This document shows, in pieces, positions 12,081 to 23,935 of a DNA stretch of 64,000 nt; the stretch's first letter is position 1, and the number at the start of each line of letters is the position of its first letter. The notes below the pieces were generated by a model. The model worked only from the letters and a program-made list of their open reading frames with translations, did not search any database and was not told the origin of the DNA. The translations under genes and the position numbers were made by a program. Source of the DNA: Dasypus novemcinctus (taxonomy: Eukaryota; Chordata; Mammalia; Cingulata; Dasypodidae); assembly GCF_030445035.2 (NCBI RefSeq), contig NC_080694.1, positions 71,997,147-72,061,146 on the forward strand. The letters are read 5' to 3'.

Positions 12081-12219
12081 GGTTTGGAATTTGATGTAGG
12101 TGGTAATGATTTTCATTTGTGGCATTTTTGTCTTTTTGTTTTGCAGACCATCACAGCACATGATCATTATAATATGTACTTCCTTTTGCCTGGTTCCCAA
12201 AAGGAAATCAGACAATCTC

Positions 12220-13171
12220 ATGGAAGGAAAGAACCGAACAGCTCTTTCTGAATTCATCATCTTGGGATTCTCCAAACTAATTGAACTGCAGTTCTTACTG
12301 TTCACCGTCTTCTTCATGACTTATATCTGTACTCTAGGAGGAAATGTCTTCATTATTTTGGTGAGTGTGGCTGAGCCATGCCTGCACGCACCCATGTATT
12401 ATTTTCTAGGGAACCTGGCCTTCCTGGACATCTGCTACACCACCACCAATGTCCCTCAGATGATGGTGCATCTCCTGTCAGAGAAGAAAAGCATTTCTTT
12501 TTTTTGGGGGGGGGGGGGTTGGCTCAACTCTTTGCATTCATTTTCTTTGTAGGATCAGAGTGCTTTCTCTTGGCAGCTATGGCATATGATCGCTACATTG
12601 CCATCTGTAAACCTTTAAGATATTCGGTTATGATGAACAAAGTGCTCTTAGTCAGTTAGCAGCCTCCTGCTGGACGGGTGGTTTCCTCAACTCAGTGTTG
12701 CACATGGTGCTGACATTCTACCTGCCCTTCTGTGGAAACAACCAGATTAATTACTTCTTCTGCGACCTCCCCCCTCTGCTGGTCTTGTCCTGTGGGGACA
12801 CTTCTGTCAATGAGCTGGCATTGCTCTGCATTGGGTTCTTCATTGACTGGTCCCCTTTCCTGTGCACCGTCCTTTCTTACCTTTACATCATCTCTACCAT
12901 CTTTACAATCCACCCCTCAGAGCGGAGACGCAAACCCTTTTCCACCTGTGCGTCCCACCTGGTTGTCCTTCTCTCCTACGGCAGCACTATTTTCATCCAT
13001 GTACAGTCCATCTCCTCTTACTCATTGGAGAAGGACAGATTGATCTCAGTATTGTACACTATTGCTACTTCCACGCTAAACCCTTTAATTTACACATTGA
13101 GGAATAAGGATATCAAAGAGCTGTGAAAGCTGTGGGGAGAAAGTGGCAGCCATCAGCTTCCTTCTTTTGAT
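12220..13171 (+). pseudogene. OR5V1: Olfactory receptor pseudogene, OR5V1-like
   Basis: This is a class II odorant receptor, a seven-helix G-protein-coupled receptor of the olfactory cilium membrane. The start at 12,220 gives [18 protein letters not shown] with the N-glycosylation site NRT. Helix 2 has [18 protein letters not shown], helix 3 ends in [15 protein letters not shown], helix 6 begins FSTCASHL, and helix 7 has [15 protein letters not shown]. The sequence is close to remembered human OR5V1. It is broken three times: a G-run expansion near 12,507-12,518 shifts the frame, the frame shifts again near 12,650 (open frame ends at 12,659), and a base is missing near 13,120, giving an early stop at 13,126. 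In the displaced frame the natural end would be about 13,171. A pyrimidine-rich acceptor (ttttgttttgcag, ending 12,146) lies upstream, as expected for an intronless OR coding exon. Confidence 0.92.
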
Positions 13172-14061
13172 AACTTTCACTCCCCTGTGACCAATAATCT
13201 AATATTGGAAAATTAACTTTTTAACCAGTCAGCTGTCTAGTGACACTCAGTTTAGAAGTTGATTGCACTGTTGTGACAGATATTGAACAGTTCTTATATC
13301 CAATCCTCAGTGTACATACTCAAGAGCTGTGGTGAAAGACACAGATGTGACTTGTTAGATTTAACATTCTCATTATTCTTTCCTCTCCTGTATCTTCCAT
13401 TCAAATTAATGCTCCCTCTGTTTCAAGATATATGTGTTTGATGGACTTCAAATATTGGTACTTTGATTCCTTCATATTCCTCTTTGTTGAGGACAACTGA
13501 AAGGTTTTCTCCTCATGCTTCTCATATATGTTCACCATTCTTCTCTATTCTCTCTACCTAAGTAATGCTTTTGACCTTTCTTTATTAGGTTCTTCTTAAT
13601 AAAGCACTGTCGCCAATAGGTTAAGTGCACATATAGATGCTGATTTTTACCGACTTATCTGTATCATGATAAAGTGATGTTTCATCTACAAATCTATTGG
13701 CAATTAACTTTAGTATTATCACTTGTGGCATAGACCAATGCCAATTCCATGTTGGGAAGAAGACAGTGATACCTTATCAATTCCATCTTATATTTCTTGC
13801 TCTATCCAAGAGGTGAAATACCCTAAAATATTTTTTCTAAGGATAAGTCCATTTGATAGGTTACTATTTTATAGGGCTCTTAAATTTAGGAAAATTTTTA
13901 TAAAAATTTAGACAAAAATAGAGAAAAATATAAGAAAAGTTTTTTTTAAAAAAAGGAATACAAATTCTCCAAGTAAATTTAGAAAAATGAGTTGAAATTA
14001 TATACATTAAAAAGAAAAGTATTAAATTACTGCCTTTAGGTTTCCCACTCTCTTTCTACCT
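13172..14061. other. 3' flank of the OR pseudogene, unassigned
   Basis: AT-rich sequence with no recognised feature. The region 13,900-14,020 is A-rich. Confidence 0.4.
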
Positions 14062-14685
14062 ATGACAGGCTGGAGCTCTGGAGAGGGTCCACTAGCCGTC
14101 CCCGGAGCCTCCCTGCAGCCGCTGCCTTCTCCTCCCTCCTCTTGCGGTGAGCCCGTCAGTCCCTGCACAGTGCCCTCCTCCATCTGGGCCATGGGTGGCG
14201 GGGATCTGATGAGCGTCTTTCTTCTGGCATCATTAACAGACCTTTTACCTTGAACAATTCTACTTCTATAGATAAAATGTTCGTTTCTAAGTTCTTCTGA
14301 AGGCTGGGTTCATCTTCATATGCATATTTTCTTTTTTTCTTACCCTGAAAAGGCTGAGAGGGAATGGAATGACTCTAATGGGAATGACAACAAGAAATTT
14401 AAAATAAATAGACCTCCCTGTTCACTTTCTCGTGTTCTCCATCTCCGCCCAATTCCAAGTGATGTCACTGAAGCTGAGGTCATATCATTAGGTCTACCAT
14501 TTGGCAAAGTAACTAATCTTTGGATGTTGAAAGGAAAATGCCAGGCACTCTTAGAAATGACTTCTGAGGAAACTGCTGTAACTATGGTGAATTATTACAC
14601 TCCTGTCTCTCCTCACCTCTGAAGCACCTGTTTATATTTAGTATTCCAATCACAGAGAACTCAAGACTGAATTAGCTTATTTAAT
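14062..14685 (+). pseudogene. PTBP3: Processed pseudogene of PTBP3 (ROD1), 5' part only
   Basis: PTBP3 is an RNA-binding splicing regulator of the polypyrimidine-tract-binding family. From about 14,197 the frame gives GSDERLSSGIINRPFT, matching the PTBP3 N-terminus. From about 14,370 it gives [19 protein letters not shown], then [20 protein letters not shown] and [15 protein letters not shown] (first RNA-recognition motif), ending in [11 protein letters not shown] at 14,622. A further in-frame-like stretch encodes YSNHRELKT to ~14,685. Several coding exons of the parent are joined with no introns, so this is a retrocopy. A GC-rich part at 14,062-14,190 may be 5' UTR. Frameshifts and stops break it, and it lacks RRM2-4. 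The 3' end is truncated; no poly-A tail or target duplication was found. Confidence 0.86.
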
Positions 14686-16260
14686 CCTCTTGAAGAATTA
14701 AAATAACTTTTCAGATAGTAAAACAGGCCTACAGAGCCCTCTTTCTTTATATTATCAGCAGCTGTCCTATAATTGTCATCAGTTTTAAATAATACTAAAA
14801 TTGATGCAGAAAGTGAGCTGGAGAAAACCACAATTTTGAAATTAGGGTCAAAATTTTAAAATAAAAAAAAAATAATGCATTGTGTCAAGTGTCCCACTCA
14901 ACCCAGGGATCAAGGAAAAAATTTGACAAGGTCTGATGTTTACTTTCTATTAGGTAGTCATATTTTATCACTGTGAATGCATTATCTCACTTCTATGCAG
15001 CTTCAACAACATAATGATACATCATACAGGCATTTATCTAAAGAACTTTACCTCAGAATGTGTCTTTGCTCTTACCCAGCTTGCTGGGCTCATTTCTTAA
15101 ACACTCCAGTCCTGTCTTCTCCATCCCCTTCCATCCCATTTACAATAGTCCCATTTAGATTCACCCACACACAGGAGCAGCCCCATCATGTTCTTGCCAT
15201 CAGTAGTTCTCAGGACTTTCCCAGCCCCAAAATCAAGATGCCTCTTGTTCCATCCAGTGACATTCATCTACTTCATAAACCTAACACTGGTTTATTCTGA
15301 TTGTCTATTAGAATTGTTTCTCCTTCCCGAGTTCTCTTTTTTTAGAACAGTGCCTCTATTTGTACATCTGTCTATATCTCTGTCCCTATGTACCCATCTG
15401 TCTCTCTTATCTCTCCCAGTTCCTTTTTTATTACTAATCATTGAGATGTATTTTTCCCTGGACTGAATTTGTGCATAAGGATATTGGGTGAGGGGAAGGG
15501 TCATAGTCTAGCTGGACTTCACCATGCAAAGTACAAAACCCTTCCTTCATCTCTGCTTGTGGGTAGATTGCCTTCTTCCTGTAAATATCACCTCCTCTGC
15601 TTCTCAGAGTTAGCAGCATCTGGGGCCATTCATGCTGTGGGTACAAATGTAGGACTCAGCATTTACATCTTACCCTCTGAAGTGTGACAATGGGTCCAAT
15701 CTCTTCAGCCCAGACTCAAGGCCAGCAGAGCAGCAATGGGCAGTTCTGTGGCCTCAGACTTGCTTCATGCACATGAACAGGGGCCTACTCAAGCACACTG
15801 TGCACATTTTCCGAGTGCCCAGGGCCCTCTCTGATGCCATGGGGACCCATGTGGCACACATACAAGTGGCTCTCAGAAATGAGATTTAATGACCCTAGGA
15901 GCAACTTTCAAAAAGTGAGGATGGTAATGTTCCAGCTTCTTCTCTTTCAAATGAAAATAGCCTGCATGCTGTTCTGAGCTCCTGGGAGGACTGGGCTCCC
16001 CTTCATTGCACAGAGCATGGCTAAAGCGATCTAATATTTTCTCTCTTCCTTATCTGTCTCACATTTCCTGCTATCTCCCTCATACTACCTGACATCACCT
16101 CCCAAGTCAGCGATTTGCAAGCTCTGCTTTCAGGGAAACCTAAATAAACTAAGAGAGCTGGTTCTGGTAATGGCCCTAGAAAATAGGCCCTTAGAAGAGA
16201 ATTCGAGAAATGAAGCTCTCACTTGTTAGATTGAAACAGGGCCTCCCTTGCTGGGGCTAA
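14686..16260. other. Unassigned spacer
   Basis: No gene recognised. Several open frames of 70-107 codons (for example 14,977-15,300 and 15,188-15,466) lack any domain, Kozak context or composition bias and look like chance. Confidence 0.4.
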
Positions 16261-16264
16261 ATGA

Positions 16265-16520
16265 GGTACTGGTACTCGGCATGCTGCAACATAACCATGA
16301 TAAGTTTAGCATACTACAACATCACCATGACATGCTTGGCATGCTGTAATATCACCATGACATTCTTGGCATACTGTAACATCACCATAATGTGCTCAGC
16401 ATGCTATAACATTACTATCACATGTTTGACATTCTATAACATCACCATGACATACTTGGCATGCTGCAATATCACTTTGATGTGCTTGGCATGTAATACC
16501 ACCATGACCACTAGTCTTAC
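16265..16520 (+). repeat. Minisatellite, 30-bp unit, about 8 copies
   Basis: The unit resembles 'catcaccatgacatgcttgg' plus 'catgctgtaa'. It repeats about eight times with substitutions between 16,270 and 16,505. Because 30 is a multiple of three, one frame stays open and predicts a repeating NIT-x-x-CLAC-like decapeptide (16,261-16,539). That frame is a by-product of the repeat and there is no sign of a gene. Confidence 0.85.
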
Positions 16521-16796
16521 CTGCTGTGACTTGGGGTGAAGACACAGGAAAAGGAGAAGCATTAGCGCCTGAGATATATCTAAACTTAACAGGTATGGGG
16601 GGAAAGGGTAATTAGATAATCACTGAGTTGACTGGGTTTTATTGGCTGTTTTGGAAGCCTTTAAGAAAGAATAGCCTCCTGTTTCTAAGTTGGCTAACAC
16701 TTTCTATGATGCCAACATCACCCTAATACCAGAGCCAAACAAAGACACCACAAGGAAGGAAAACTACAGCCCAGTCCCTATAATGAAACTAAATGC

Positions 16797-16899
16797 TAAG
16801 GGGGTGGGGTGGGGCGTGGGTTATGTAAGAACCTCTTCTATTTTTTTAATGTAACATTTTTTGTGATCTATATATCTTCAAAGAAATACAATAAAATTC
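16797..16899 (+). mobile_element. Very short L1 3' tail inserted in older L1
   Basis: A G-rich start (ggggtggggtggggcgtggg), then 'aatgtaacattttttgtgatctat' and an A-rich end match the last ~100 bases of the L1 3' UTR (compare 55,575-55,665). It interrupts the ORF2 reading between 'ctaaatgctaa' and 'caataatgcatgaaacaa'. It is a severely 5'-truncated insertion. Confidence 0.75.
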
Positions 16900-18551
16900 C
16901 ATTCAATAATGCATGAAACAAATTATATCCCATGACCAAATGGGTTTCATCCCTGGTATAGAAGGATGGTTCAGCATAGGAAAATCAATCAGTGTAATAC
17001 ATCACATAAAGAGATAGAAGAAAAAAAATCACATGACCATATCTATAGATTCAGAAAAAGCATTTGACATAATATAACACCCTTTCCTGATAAAATCACT
17101 ATAAAATATAGGAATAGAAGGAAATTATCTTGACATGATAAAGGGTATATATGAAACCCCACAGCTAACATCATATTCAATGGAAAATCCTAAAAGCTTT
17201 CCTTTAAAATCATGAACAAGACAAGGGTACCCATTTTCACAGCTGCTATTTAGCATTGGGTTAGAAGTACCAGCAAGAGCATTTGGGCAACAAAAAAAAA
17301 AGATATAAAAGGCATCCAAATTTGAAAGGAAGAAAAAATTTCACTATTTGCAGATGACATGATCCTGTATATAGAAAGTCCTGAGAAATCTACAGCAAAG
17401 CTTTAAGAGCTTATAAATGAGTTCAGTAACATCTCAGGTTATAAGAGCAATGTGTAAAAGTAAGTAGCATTTCTGTACACCAACAATGAACAATCTGAGG
17501 ATGAAATCAAGAAAACAACCCCATTTACAATACCAACTAAAAATATCAAATACCTAGGAATATACTTAACTAAAGATGTAAATGACTTATACACAGAAAA
17601 CTACACATCTTTGTGAAGGGAAATCAAAGAAGACTTAAATAAGTGAAAGAATAATGCCTGTTCATGGATAGGAAGACTAAACCTTATGAAGATTCCTATC
17701 CTGCCCAAACTGATCTACAGATATAATGCTATCCCCAAAAATGTCACCAAAGCATATTTTACTCGATTGGATAACCTAACTATGAAAATTTTCTGGAAGA
17801 GCAAGAGAAAAAAGAAAAATGAAATCATAGGATTTACACTACATGAATTTAAAATATACTACAAATCTACAGTGGTCAAAACTGCATGGTATTGGCATAA
17901 GAATAGATATACTGGGAAATGCAACCAAATTGAGAGTTCTGAAACAGATCCTCACATATACAGTCATCTGATATTTGACAAGATCATCAAGCCCACTCAA
18001 GTGGGAGAGAATGACCTCTTCAACAAATTGTGTTTGGAGAATTGTATATCCATATCCAAAAGAATGAGAAATGAACACCATCTCACATCTTATACAAAAA
18101 TTAACTCAAGATGGATAAAAAAATATAAATATAAGAGCCAAGATTAAAAAGACCTTGGAAGATATTGTAAGGAAGCATCTACAGGATCTTGTAAGAGGAA
18201 ATGGTTTCCTGAATTTTACATCCAAAGTACAAGCAGAAAAGAGAAAATAAATAAATGGACTGCCTCATAATTAAAATCTTTTGCACCTCAAAGAAGTTTG
18301 TTGAGAGAGTGAAAAGGCAAACTACTCGATGGGAGAAAAGATTTGGTACCCATATATCTGACAGGGGCCTAATATCCTGCATATATAAAGAAATCCTATA
18401 CCTCGAATATAAAGAGAAACAGCATATTTTAAAAATGGTCAAGTGATTTGATTATACACTTCTCCAAAGAAGATATAGAAATGGCTAAAAAAAACATGCA
18501 AAGATGATCAACATTTAGCTATTAGGAAAATGTCCATCAAAACTACATTAA

Positions 18552-18917
18552 GGGAAATGGACTTGGCCCAGTGGTTAGGGCGTCTGTCTACCACATGGGA
18601 GGTTCAAACCCCGGGCCTCCTTGACCCGTGTGCAGCTGGCCCACGTGCAGTGCTGATGCTCGCAAGGAGTGCCCTGCCACACAGGGGTGTCCCCCGCGTA
18701 GGGGAGTCCCACGCACAAGGAGGGCGTCCGGTAAGGAGAGCCACCCAGCGGGAAAGAAAGTGCAGCCTGCCCAGGAATGGCACTGCCCACACTTCCCATG
18801 CCGCTGATGACAACAGAAGTGGACAAAGAAACGATGCAGCAAATAGACACAGAGAACAGACAACCGGGGGAGGGGGGGAATAAAATAAAATAAAATTAAA
18901 AATCTTTAAAAAAAAAT
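18552..18917 (+). mobile_element. DAS-SINE (armadillo tRNA-derived SINE)
   Basis: It begins gggaaatggacttggcccag and keeps tRNA-like A-box (tggttagggcg) and B-box (ggttcaaacccc) promoter sequences. These are followed by the DAS body and an A-rich/AATA tail. A 9-bp target duplication (ctacattaa) lies at 18,543-18,551 and 18,918-18,926. It is inserted in the old L1 ORF2. The open frames here on both strands recur in the copy at 57,562-57,930 and are repeat artefacts. This family is the main evidence for an armadillo source. Confidence 0.95.
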
Positions 18918-20278
18918 CTACATTAAGATATCATCTTACACTCATTAGACTGGTGGCTATTAAAGTAAAAGAGGAAAAAATTAAAAAAAATAAAAGTAAA
19001 TTTTAAAAATAAATAAATAACAGAGAGCGACAAGTGTTAAAAAGGATGTGGAGGAATGAGAACACTCATCCACTGCTGGTGGGAATGCAGAATTGTCCAG
19101 CCATTGTGGCATACAGTTTGGCGGACCTCAGAAAACTAACTATAGATGTGCCATATGATCCAGCAATTTCACTGTTGTGTATATGCCCAGAAGATTTGAA
19201 ATCAAGGACACAAACAGATATATGCACACCAAAGTTCACAGCAACATTATTCTCTATTGTCAAAAGTTGGAATATACCCAAATGCCCTTCAACAGAAGAA
19301 TAGATAAAGAAATTGTGGTATATACATACAATGGAATATTACTTAGCTGTAAGGAGGAATACAGTATTAACACTCAAGATAACATAGATGAATTTTGAAG
19401 ACCTTAGGTTGAGTGAAGCAAGCCAGGCACTGAAGGGCAAATTTTATATGATCTCACTGATATGAATTAGGCAAATTGAGTTGGCTCACAGTACTTGAGT
19501 CTGGAAGACTGGTTTTCAGGAAATAGAAAGGGAGAAGAAGGCTGTGAGCCAATGCCCACATGGCAAAATCGATGCTAAGTTGGAAGTGTGGAGTTTATGC
19601 AGTGGAAGGGCATGACAATGGTGCAGTGATACTATTGGGTTAGGCAGTGCACATATGTCAAGGTTATAGAGTGTGGAGGGGGCATTGGATTTTACATGTG
19701 ACTTGGGTGGAGGGTTAGGGGAGAGAACGAGTGAACACTGGGGATTGGTGAGTATGTGACAAACTACAATGCTGGGAATGTTCTTTTGGGACTAGACCAA
19801 GGTAGGGTTCCTGGTTTAGGGTGTTGGATATGGGAGACATTTGGGACAGGGCACAATATAGGCTGGTGTCTAGGGACTTTGTGAATGATCACCTTGACCT
19901 AGTGTGATATATCAGTGGGTGGAGACCCATATAACAAACAGGAAGGGGCTGGACTCCCATCTTGGGGAGGCCTGCTTTGTTCTCAAATACAGGTGCCAGG
20001 TCTCTCAAGAGCATGGACAGGGCTCAATAGGGAAGAACAGACTAGTATGTCAAGATCTCACTGTTTTAGCAAGTAACTATGAATCTGGTCCTGGAAAGAG
20101 TGAAGCCTGATGATTGCTGAAGGTCCCAGGAGGAGTGGAAGGGAGGAATAGAATAAATGGAACAGGCAGCATTTTGAGGGTGAGGGAAATGTTCTACATG
20201 ATCTTGCAGTGATGGATACAGGCCATGTTGAGTTTCATGAAAACTGATAAAAGTGTATGGTCAAAAATGTAAACCTTA

Positions 20279-20940
20279 GTTTAAGATATATTTAGGCGAC
20301 TTGAATCTCTGGACTGACAATGTGATAGCCAGGTCCTGAGCCTCAACAGACTCCAGCACCTACAATCTGATTTATTGGACTTACCACACTCAGCTAAGAT
20401 GGAGTTGAAGAAGGACAACCACCACACCATGGAGCCTAGAGTGATTACAACTGAAAGTGGGAGGATTGCATCCAGCATCCATGTGGAATCTGAGCCTCCT
20501 CTTGACATAGAGGTGCAATGGACACAACCAATCCAATGTCCACATAGAAGAAGTGGCATTGGATTGGGAAAAGTGGACATAGTGGCTGATGGGTATGGGG
20601 TAAGGCAGGAAGAGATGAGAGGTGGAGGCGTCTTTGGGACATGGAGCTGCCCTGGATGGTGCTTCAGAGGCAATCACCGGACATTGTAAATCCTCACAGA
20701 GCCCACTGGATGGAATGGAGGAGAGTATGGGCCATGATGTGGACCATTGACTATGAGTTGCAGAGGTGCCCGAAGATGTACTTACCAAATCCAATGGATG
20801 TGTCATGATGATGGGAACGAGTGTTGCTGGGGGGGGGGGGGGGGGGGGGAGAGGTGGGGGGGGGGGGGTGGGGTTGAATGGGACCTCACATATATATTTT
20901 TAATGTAATATTATTACAAAGTCAATAAAAAAAATAAAAT
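20279..20940 (+). mobile_element. 5'-truncated L1 tail nested in older L1 3' UTR
   Basis: It is flanked by a 14-bp target duplication (aaatgtaaacctta) at 20,265-20,278 and 20,941-20,954. The body matches in sense the reversed block at 633-1270 and 43,150-43,800. It contains an extreme G-run at 20,831-20,873 before the terminal 'tgggacctcacatatata' and poly-A part. The 138-codon and 104-codon frames here are the mirror of those at 748-1179. Confidence 0.93.
20831..20873 (+). repeat. Poly-G tract of the L1 3' UTR
   Basis: Two G-runs of about 19-20 and 10-11 bases are separated by 'gagaggt'. The G-rich polypurine tract is a known conserved part of mammalian L1 3' UTRs and can form G-quadruplexes. 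The length here is extreme compared with sister copies (43,250-43,265 on the other strand; 41,995-42,030). Confidence 0.9.
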
Positions 20941-23017
20941 AAATGTAAACCTTAATGTAAACCAATGAGCATGGTTGGTAGATATGTTTCAATATTTGTA
21001 AATCAATTGTAACAAATATACCATCTGCATATAAAATGTTATTAATAGAGGAAGGGTGAAAAGGGGAAGGATGTTGGATATAGGGGAGACCAATATATTC
21101 TGTATGTGACATTGCTATTATCTAAAACCTACTGGAAGACAAAATGAAAAAAGTTAGACATTGGGGGAATAAACGGAAGAAAATGTCACTGTACATACAA
21201 GACAACAGAGCTTACAGTGGTGAAAGGCAAATGTTAAAAAAATTAATTTTTATTATTATAATTTTTTAATTTTAAAATATTGTACTTTGTTTCCTATATT
21301 TAAAGCTATCTTTATTATTTAATTTTCTTATTAATTTTATTTCGCTATTTTATTGGCTTCAATTTTGAAGAAGTTTTGGATCACAGAAGGGTTACAACTG
21401 TGACAGTGAAGGATCATCAGTGTGGGGTGCCAGTGAAGGGTAATATATGGGAGGAGGTTCACCTGGGCATATATATAAGACATATATATGTGTTCAAATG
21501 TTCTTGGGGTATTGTTGCAGTAGGTGGAGGTTCACATAATAACCTAAAGAACATTGAATTCCCATCCTATGTGAGATCTGCCACATTCTCTGATAGAGCA
21601 GCCAGTATCCCCCAAGTACAGATGCAATGGTTAGTGAAAGAGAATGATCCATTGATGGGCCCTTGATATTGATGACTGTGTTTATGAACCTTAACTCTTT
21701 AAATTGCAACTTAGATTAGTGTTGTAGAGTGACTAAGAGTTACATCCTGAGAGCCTCCTTGTTGCTCAAATGTGGCCTCTCTAAGCCAAACTCAGCATAT
21801 AAATGCATTACCTTACCCCCAGCATAGGGTATGACTCCCAGGGATGAACCTCCCTGGCACCGAGGGATTACTACCAAGCACCAACTAGCAATGCAACTGG
21901 AAAAGGAGCTTGACCAAAAGGGGGAAAGGTAAAGACATATGAGTTTATATTGCTAAGAGACTTCAAAGTGAGTCAGAAGGTCATTCCAAATGTCACGCAT
22001 ATGCACATCCCAGCAGGATCTCATTGGCTGCCAAATTAGACACTACCCCAAATAGTGAGTTTCCTGAGGGCTCTGGATACTCCCAGGCACTATGATCAGG
22101 GCAGATAGCTCATGAGTTTTGTGCCTTGCCATTGGGGCTTCCTTTGGGGTTTGTTCTTCCCAGTGTGACAGAATTGGTCTCAGTTGTGGTTTCCCTACAT
22201 GTGGCTCTTCAGTCCCTTCTATTTGAAACCATAATTGGTGCTGGAGTTGGTAGGTGTATGTCCAAGAGACTTGAATCTTTGGACATGTGCCAGCTAGGGC
22301 CTTAGCCTCAATGGAGTTGCAACACCTACTCTTCAGCTCATTGGACTCACCTGGGACAGCTAACAGAGAACTGATAGTGGGCAAACAACATGCCGAGGAA
22401 CTGAGAGAGTCTAAAACTTCGAGCAAGAGAGTCCTATCCATTGGCTATATGGGACTAAATCCAACTCTCAATTAGAGGTGGAATGGGCATCACCATCCTA
22501 GAGTCCTCATGAATGCGGAATGAATTATGAACTACAGTAGACTTACTGGTATTCTACTATGGATTTATTGTGCTTCTAGCATGGAAGAACTTATATCATT
22601 GATGTAGAGGCAGTAGTCACTGGAGGTTCTGACATCAAGGAAAGGAAAAACAAGTATAATATGGGGGCATTTTTGTATCTTGGGAATTGTCATAAATGAC
22701 ATTGAAATGACAGATACAGGCCATTATATATCTTGCCATAACCAATGGAATTGTGTGGGAGAGAGTTTAAACTACTATCCAAACTGTAATCCATACTTAG
22801 TGGCAGTGCTCCAAAATCTGTTCATCAATTGCGATGTATGCACCACACTAATGAAGGATGTGGTTAATGGGGAAAATGCAGGCAGTTTGAGAAGCAGGAC
22901 ATATGGGACCCCCTTATATTTTTTATATAACATTTGTGTAATCTCAAAATCTTTTTTTAATTAAAAAATAAATTTTTAAAAATAATAATAGCATACAACA
23001 GCCAGCAATCAACCTAG

Positions 23018-23181
23018 GGTGGTGTTTCCTAAACTGCCCATTACAATATGATTGCTGGGTTTCATACCCAGAGTTTCTCATTCTGTAGGTCTGCTTTATG
23101 CCAAGAAATCAGTGTATCTTATAATGTCCCAGACATTCTGAAGCAGCTGGTCCAGGGACCACATTTTGAGAACCACTTGCT
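23018..23181 (-). mobile_element. MER5A-type DNA transposon (hAT-Charlie)
   Basis: 'acccagagtttctcattctgtaggtctg' and 'gctggtccagggaccacattttgagaaccact' (each read in part) match in order the reverse complement of the MER5A consensus. It is a non-autonomous hAT element about as old as placental mammals. Confidence 0.75.
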
Positions 23182-23654
23182 TAGAGAATGCTGTGAAAGG
23201 TACTTGACTTCCATGGCAGCATTTAAAAGGATTTTCATTTCCTGTAGCCATAGAGAAGAATGTTGAAAATCAAAACCAATACTTAATTTTAAGGGCCACA
23301 GATCTTCAAAGGAGAAACCAACCAGTCTGTATTCCTTTGAAAAATAATTAGGCCATATGCATTCCCTATGTTAATACTTTTTGATATCTCCTCCATTTCT
23401 GAGAAACAATATAAAAAAAGAGAAGTTCATACATGGACAAACTTTATTCTAAATGTATCTATAGTATAAAGGGACAAATACAAAAACTGTAAAAATTTAA
23501 TAATAGGAGAATGATTGGGTAAGTATATATATATATATAATGTATATAATTCACATTAAATTATATATGTAATATCATTTTATAAAAGAATGTAATACAG
23601 CTAAAATATGTATTAAAATTTTATGACAGAAATGAGAGCATTCTATTCATAGGA
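23182..23654. other. Unassigned spacer with a short TA run
   Basis: AT-rich sequence. (TA)n occurs around 23,526-23,540. No gene. Confidence 0.5.
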
Positions 23655-23935
23655 TTTTTTCTTTTTCTTTAATTGTTTTATTTTGGAAATACATAGATCA
23701 CAAAAAAATGTTACATTAAAAAATATAAGAGGTTCCCATATACCCCTCACCAATCCCACTCCACTCCTCCCACACCAACAACCTCCTTCATCATTGTGGC
23801 ACATTCATTGCATTTGATGAATACATTTTGGAGCAATGTTGCACCGCATGGACTATAGTTTACATTGTAGTTTATACTCTCCCCCAGTCCATACAGTGGA
23901 TCATGGCAGGATATAAAAGATCAGATTTTAAAGTT
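23655..23935 (-). mobile_element. 5'-truncated L1 3' end
   Basis: A T-rich start, 'atgttacattaaaaaatataagaggttcccatata' (read in part) and 'ggcacattcattgcatttgatgaatacatt' match the reversed L1 3' terminus seen at 633-800 and 43,150-43,310. It is more diverged than those copies. Confidence 0.78.

Larger units (their letters stand above)
16686..19432 (+). pseudogene. L1 ORF2 remnant (reverse transcriptase to C-terminus)
   Basis: Fragments in L1 order on the + strand are: [18 protein letters not shown] (16,712 on), [15 protein letters not shown]-like (about 16,935), the polymerase box [15 protein letters not shown] (about 17,350), the helical region NPKNVTKAYFTRLDNLTMK (about 17,725), [20 protein letters not shown] (17,880), and the C-terminal RCWRGME-like zinc region degraded near 19,040. 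Many stops and frameshifts are present, so this is an old copy. It is 5'-truncated at about 16,686. It carries a DAS-SINE at 18,552-18,917 and a short L1 tail at 16,797-16,899. Confidence 0.88.
19433..22980 (+). mobile_element. Long 3' UTR of the old L1
   Basis: Starting just after the ORF2 end (tgaatgaag-type phrase 'gttgagtgaagcaagccagg'), non-coding L1 sequence runs on with no visible break except the nested insertion at 20,279-20,940. It ends in an A-rich tail near 22,980. The part from 21,760 onward matches 54,480-55,690 and 59,600-60,340. After removing the insertion, the 3' UTR is about 2.9 kb, several times longer than that of human L1. That it is one unit rather than adjacent fragments is an inference. 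Confidence 0.7.

Noticed and set aside
16261-16539. CRISPR-like short repeats
   Set aside because: The repeats are head-to-tail without spacers: a minisatellite in a mammalian genome.
18552-18640. tRNA-gene-like A and B boxes
   Set aside because: They belong to the head of a DAS-SINE with a target duplication; there is no proper cloverleaf gene.
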